64,000 nucleotides of DNA from Juglans regia (Eukaryota; Streptophyta; Magnoliopsida; Fagales; Juglandaceae). Under the pieces are notes generated by a model that had not been told where the DNA came from, did no database searches, and was given only the letters and a program-made list of their open reading frames with translations. How positions within the stretch are numbered: the first letter of the stretch is position 1; each line of letters begins with the position of its first letter. A program made the position numbers and the translations under genes. Location: NCBI RefSeq assembly GCF_001411555.2, contig NC_049909.1:17284623-17348622 (forward strand), written 5' to 3'. Positions 59,675 to 64,000 of this stretch are shown here, piece by piece.

Positions 59675-61510
59675 GTGTGCTAGTGCTGCCAATTCTATTA
59701 TGACAGTCTATTCCTTGCTATGTACAGCTATTGTAACGTACAACCTTTTGTAATCAACGTACAGCCAGTATAACAAACTTGATTCCTTTACCTTTATTTT
59801 CCATTTCTATTTTGTATTATTTCCATTGCTCTGCTTGTAACCAAATGCCTACATAAAGGCACGACTGATATTGAATATAGTGTGGGAGAAATCTTTTACA
59901 AAAGAATTGTGTTATCTTTTATGGTATCAGAGCTGCTGACTAGCAGTCTCTCGATCCACACTTTGTAATGACTACATCATCTTTCACCTCTATCTCACCC
60001 TCATTTTCTCACATAGTCACAATCAAATTAAACCCTGATAATTATTTACTTTGGAAAGTTCAGATCTCTGCTTATCTTAAAGGACATGACCTTTTTTCTT
60101 TTATAAATGGCACTCAGATCATCCCTCTCAAAACTCTCCTAACGGAGTCAAGTTCAATGCCAAAACTCAATCCTGATTATCTTTCTTGGCAAAAGACTAA
60201 TCAAATGATCCTTAGTATTTTGTTTTCCTCTCTTGCTGATTCTGTTATCGGTCATGTTATTACTGCAGGAACCTCAAGGGAGTTGTGGCTCAAGCTTGAA
60301 TCCATGTTTAGTTCCCACTCCCAAGCCAAAGAGTTCCAAGTTAGATTTCAACTCACCAACCTTTCTAAAGGAGAGCAATCTGTCTCTGACTTTTTTAGCA
60401 AAGTTAGAATGCTAGATGATGCTATTGCTGCCACTGGGAACCCACTGCCTGACAAAGAGTTTGTAACATATCTTCTAAATGGCCTTGGTCCCTTGTATGA
60501 GTCATTTGTTACCTCCATAACTACAAGAACCGAACCCATCACTTCCAATGAACTATACCATCTCCTTCTAGTTCATGAAAGCCGAATGACCCATGTCTCT
60601 CGCAACACTAGCTCTCTTACCTCTCTTGAACCATCAGTGAACCTAAGCATTGGCCAATCTCGCAACCAAAGGGGCATAGGTTCCTATAGGGGGAACAGAT
60701 TTAGTCGTGGCCATAACAGAGATTTTTATCGGGGACGATTTTCACCATCTCAATCCCGGCCCTTTCAAAATAACAACTCACAATCAACTTTTCCTCCTCT
60801 CCCCACATATCAGATTTGCTCCAAAACAGGTCACACAACCCTTCAATGTTACTCAAGATTTGATCATGCATACCAGTACGAACAACCTCACTCTTTCTCC
60901 ACTCCCCCTTCAGCCAACTACACCTCTCCTTCTGCCATCACTGACTCATCATGGTACCCCGATTCTGTCGCTATTCACCACATCACCCATGACCTTTCCC
61001 ATCTAAACCTCTCCTCAGAACCTTACACAAGAAATGATCAAATCAGAGTCGGTAATGGAAGTGGACTTCCTATCGAAAACATTGGTGACTCTTCATTACT
61101 TTCTAATTTCTCTTCTTTTCATCTCTCAAAACTGCTTCATGTACCATCTATTACTAAGAATTTGGTGTCTGTTTCTCAATTCTGTTATGACAATGCTTAT
61201 TTTTTTTAATTTCATTCAAATCATTTCTTTGTTAAGGACAAAATCACAGGGAAGCTCCTCATCAACGGTCCTATCCGTGAAGGTCTCTACCAGTTCCCTC
61301 CTCCTCGAGCGCCCTTCTTGGAGAACGAACCACCATCAGTCAATGGCACCGACACCTTGGACATCCCTCCCTTGATCTGGTTTTCCGAATCCTGCGATCC
61401 AACTGTTTGCCGTATTTCCCACTGACTCCAAGTTTACTTGTCCCGAATGCCCCTTGGCTAAGGCACACCAGCTCCTCTTTTCTTCAAGTTCAACTCGCAC
61501 CACTAAGCCC
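59675..61510 (+). mobile_element. Truncated Ty1/copia element: LTR end, primer site, gag, broken protease
   Basis: 59675-59920 looks like an LTR 3' part. 59922-59933 reads TGGTATCAGAGC, the standard initiator-Met tRNA primer-binding site. The gag-protease frame follows. Coding homology persists to about 61505 (pre-integrase: DKITGKLLINGP, then CPECPLAKAHQLLF after a shift) and then stops abruptly. Integrase, RT and the 3' LTR are missing. Confidence 0.75.
59968..61209 (+). pseudogene. Copia Gag-protease, truncated by a nonsense codon
   Basis: 413 open codons. N-terminal gag (LNPDNYLLWKVQISAYLKGH), UBN2-type middle (GTSRELWLKLESMFSSHSQA, LTNLSKGEQSVSDFFSKVR, DKEFVTYLLNGLGPLYESFV) and an RG-rich linker. 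The CCHC knuckle has lost its first Cys (YQICSKTGHTTLQC). The protease-like site reads WYPDSVAIHHIT where DSGAT is expected. Reading continues in the same frame after the stop (FHSNHFFVKDKITGKLL), so the TAA at 61207 is probably a point mutation from GAA. Not functional. Confidence 0.85.
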
Positions 61511-61579
61511 TTAGAGAATAGAGATGAGAGAGAGATTGGATGATTGGACATAATGGAGGTTGGTAGAGTGAGACTGACG

Positions 61580-61910
61580 TGCGATTGCAGCATGAGAGAG
61601 AGAGAGAGAGTGTGAGTGACACTGACAGAGAAAATGAAGAAGAGAGGAGGGGAGACTCGGGTTTTAGCCCTAATCCAAAACGACGTCTTTTATTATTATT
61701 ATTTTTTCTAAAACTTAGTTATAAAATTATGTCGTTTAACATATTTAAGTTAAACAATATCATTTTATATAAGAATAAAATAAATATATATCGGTCGGAT
61801 CATGAACACAGGTCAAACCAGAACTGAACCGACCAACGTTAGTTTTTATGATTTTGGACGGTCAGCCAACCGGTTTTCCACTGATTCCTATGGTTCTCGT
61901 TCAACCCTAA
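61580..61910. repeat. Probable hAT remnant
   Basis: The right end, read in reverse, begins TAGGGTTGAACGAGAACC, followed by CCGGTTGGCTGACCG words and, further in, AAACGACGTC. The same order is seen at the ends of the hAT elements at 29338 and 39668. The other end and target duplication were not found. Confidence 0.4.
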
Positions 61911-62290
61911 TTTTTCAAACTCGATAAAACATATTTAATTAAATAATTTCACTATTATTTACAAAAATATTGAGATACTTTAAGCATCCAAACATGTTCA
62001 ATCAAAATATATCAATTTATAAATGTGATTTTAAAAAATCTCTTTGTATATAGAAAAAGGTGAAGAATATTATCCATCTCATATTGTTTAGAAAGAAATT
62101 ATTGAAATTTATAACAATTTCAAAAAAATAAAAACCAATTAAAAGGCTGATCATTGAGAGCAAACAGGAACCGCCGACCGGGCATAACTGGAGAGATAAG
62201 CCGTCAAAATTACCTTCAGACGCTTCGTATACCCAATCAATACAGTCTCAAACACCCACTTCCTCTCAAACTGCAACGACGGCCCGAATT
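61911..62290. other. Upstream region of the VMA12 gene
   Basis: AT-rich to about 62150, then more balanced sequence that probably includes promoter and 5' UTR. No TATA box can be assigned with confidence. Confidence 0.4.
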
Positions 62291-63210
62291 ATGAAGACCG
62301 ACCCGCAAAACCTGCAGGGGCTCGTGATATCCGCCACCGAACCCATACGATCATTCCTCTCCGGGGCCTCCAAAGATCCGCACCTTTCTCCAGAGCTCCA
62401 ACAGATTGCCTTCGATCTATCTTCTCAATGCAATGTTCCGTACAAGTCGCTTCGAGCTCTCTGGTTTGCGTCCCCGCCATCCACCCGACCCGCTCTGATC
62501 CAACTCTTGTCCGGGTCCGAGTTCGTCTTCACCAGCCCCAAACCTAGAGAGAAGGTAATCCGATTCTCGATTAAGGTTGTTTGGTTGCTAGGGAATTCTC
62601 CTCTGCGTTTTGGCATTTTTTTTTTTATAAGTAAGAAGTAAATTTTATTCATACCAATGAAATAGGCTGTACACAGGAAGTACAGAAGAAAACGCATAAA
62701 TACATTCTAGATTAAGGAAAATGCGTTTTGGCATTAAATGGTATTACATGAGAAAAGAATTTGATTATGGTTATAGGTTCTTACATTTTCTCCGCAATCG
62801 AAATGGAACGTGAGTTTTTGCTTGATTGCTGTCTTGCTGAGAAAGCTTAGAAACAAATGTTATCGAATGAACTTGTATTGTTTCCTTATTTTCAGAGTAT
62901 GTCCTAGTCTGTGTTTGGTAGCTGACAAACATGAGGAAATGAAAATACAATTATTTTTATATTTTAGCCTGTCAAATTTGAACAACTGTAGTTAATTCCA
63001 TTCTAGTGTATTTTTTAGTTTAATCAAAATACTTGCTTATCGGTTTCGGTTCTTTTTTTTTTTTTTTAATATAGAGTGAAGAATTGAAAGCGAGGCTGAG
63101 TAGGCTTGCGGAATTAGCAGAGAGGAACGCGTATCAAGAGCTCGTTAAGGATATTACACCGAAGAAGGATCCCGAGCCTTTCTCTTCTTACAAGGATCAA
63201 TTGGGCTTCG
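62291..63210 (+). CDS. VMA12: V-ATPase assembly factor VMA12/TMEM199 homologue, first two exons
   Basis: Vma12-type proteins sit in the ER membrane and help assemble the V-ATPase V0 sector. Exon 1 (62291-62554, 88 codons) gives MKTDPQNLQGLVISATEPIR, LSPELQQIAFDLSSQCNVPY, KSLRALWFASPPSTRP and FVFTSPKPREK, then a GTAATC donor. Exon 2 (63075-63210) follows a T-rich ATAG acceptor: SEELKARLSRLAELAERNAY, QELVKDITPKKDPEPFSSY, KDQLGFG, ending in phase 1 at a GTAAGT donor. This matches the cytosolic N-terminal domain of plant VMA12 as I remember it; the two membrane helices would be on exons beyond the right edge. No break is seen. The 520-bp intron contains a small retro-insertion. Confidence 0.87.
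62618..62721 (-). mobile_element. Short retro-insertion with a 14-bp target duplication
   Basis: 104 bp starting with a T-run (poly-A on the minus strand) followed by ATAAGTAAGAAGTAAATTTT. Flanked by perfect TGCGTTTTGGCATT (62604-62617 and 62722-62735). The long duplication and tail indicate L1-type target-primed reverse transcription. Probably the 5'-truncated end of a LINE, or a SINE. Confidence 0.85.
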
Positions 63211-64000
63211 GTAAGTTTTTTCCCCCTTCTTTTTCTTTTTCTTTTTCTTTTTTTGTAAGTAATTGAGTTTCAATAAATCATGAACATATAAATGCTCGAA
63301 GTGGCAATTGGGAAATATCCTTTTCACTCGGTCTCTATGATCTTATGGAAATTGATAAAATAACTTGCACATTTTCTGGAAGTATTGTTGTCTTTATTTC
63401 ATGAAATTTTGATAATGTAGTGTGATATCTCATCCAGTTTTATATGTGTAATATACTAGATAGGTAGATCAATAGAGGTGATCTTAATATCCTTTGAATT
63501 GGCTACCCTTTTTCTTCCTCAACTGTTTAAGGATGGAATTCGGCCATATGTTCTGCAATTACTTCAAGTCATTATTTTTAATTTTATTTTAGTATCTAAG
63601 GAAATCCATTTGAAGGGACTTGGAATGGACCTAGGGATAGGTTAACTTATCGGTAAAAAAAATCACGACTAGGACAGGTTGAACCTATTTTGGCCTGTTT
63701 GTGCCTTTCAGTTTGGCTATATTTGATTGAAAAGAATCCCCTGATTTTGTTTAATTTCAACAACTCGTCTATTTCTCATGTGGGCTGAATAATTCAACTC
63801 AACAAGTGAAATGAAGGTTCCAAATCCCAATCATATTCTCATAAATGGCTTCAAAAGTTATGTCCCTCCTCAGACATCAGCAAAACACTGTCGCTCAAAA
63901 ATGCTAGTGGGTCCAGTGACAAGACCAATTTGAGCCATTGATTCATTCATTTCAGCAATTGAGCCTTGGCCAGCCTTCCACCTTCAGTCAGAGCTTTCCA
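63211..64000. other. Intron 2 of VMA12, no exon recognised
   Basis: T-rich after the donor, otherwise unremarkable. I looked for the expected next exon (after DQLGFG) and did not find it. 63820-64000 is less AT-rich and may be a transposon fragment, but no family is recognised. Confidence 0.4.

Noticed and set aside
61579..61827. 82-codon plus frame starting in GA repeats
   Set aside because: It begins in a GAGA microsatellite and ends in AT-rich transposon DNA; better explained as a hAT remnant.

Overview
The window looks like nuclear DNA of a eudicot, probably a woody species. It has intron-containing genes with GT-AG junctions and plant-specific families (ATL RING-H2 ligase, TZF-type CCCH protein, SNL6-like reductase), plus dense nested plant transposons. 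A Fagales (walnut/hickory-like) source is my guess from the abundant 'GATGAGATGAG' miniature elements; it is not proven.

Gene islands lie at both ends. On the left are the 5' part of a PIG-W GPI-inositol acyltransferase gene (minus; five exons reconstructed, runs off the left edge), an intronless ATL29-like RING-H2 E3 ligase (minus) and a two-exon CCCH zinc-finger gene (minus). On the right are a complete five-exon cinnamoyl-CoA-reductase-like SNL6-type gene (minus) and the first two exons of a VMA12/TMEM199 V-ATPase assembly factor (plus; runs off the right edge). These are unrelated housekeeping or regulatory genes; nothing suggests a cluster.

The middle, about 13.7-46.7 kb, is accessory DNA in layers. 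The oldest layer is an array of diverged modules about 2.3-2.5 kb long. Each module joins long CA/CG-rich tracts to two exon-like 95-bp blocks (alpha and beta) with splice-site-like borders on the minus strand. Into it have inserted: a Ty3/gypsy complex (about 14.4-28.5 kb) that reads LTR-internal-LTR-internal-LTR and contains a 3.2-kb solo LTR with a 5-bp target duplication; a 3.8-kb hAT transposon with a broken transposase; a Pack-MULE-like element carrying a REX1B-like exon; and a hAT-type miniature element containing a second one.

Many elements can be delimited exactly by target-site duplications: hAT (8 bp) at 14446, 26991, 29338, 39668, 39996 and 56637; Stowaway-like (TA) at 1683, 2055 and 4375; Harbinger-like (TTA) at 49322; MULE-like (9 bp) at 34829; LTR (5 bp) at 23186; a poly(A)-type retro-insertion (14 bp) at 62618. 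These nestings give a relative insertion chronology. Most other open frames are shadows or translate CA microsatellite and are not genes.
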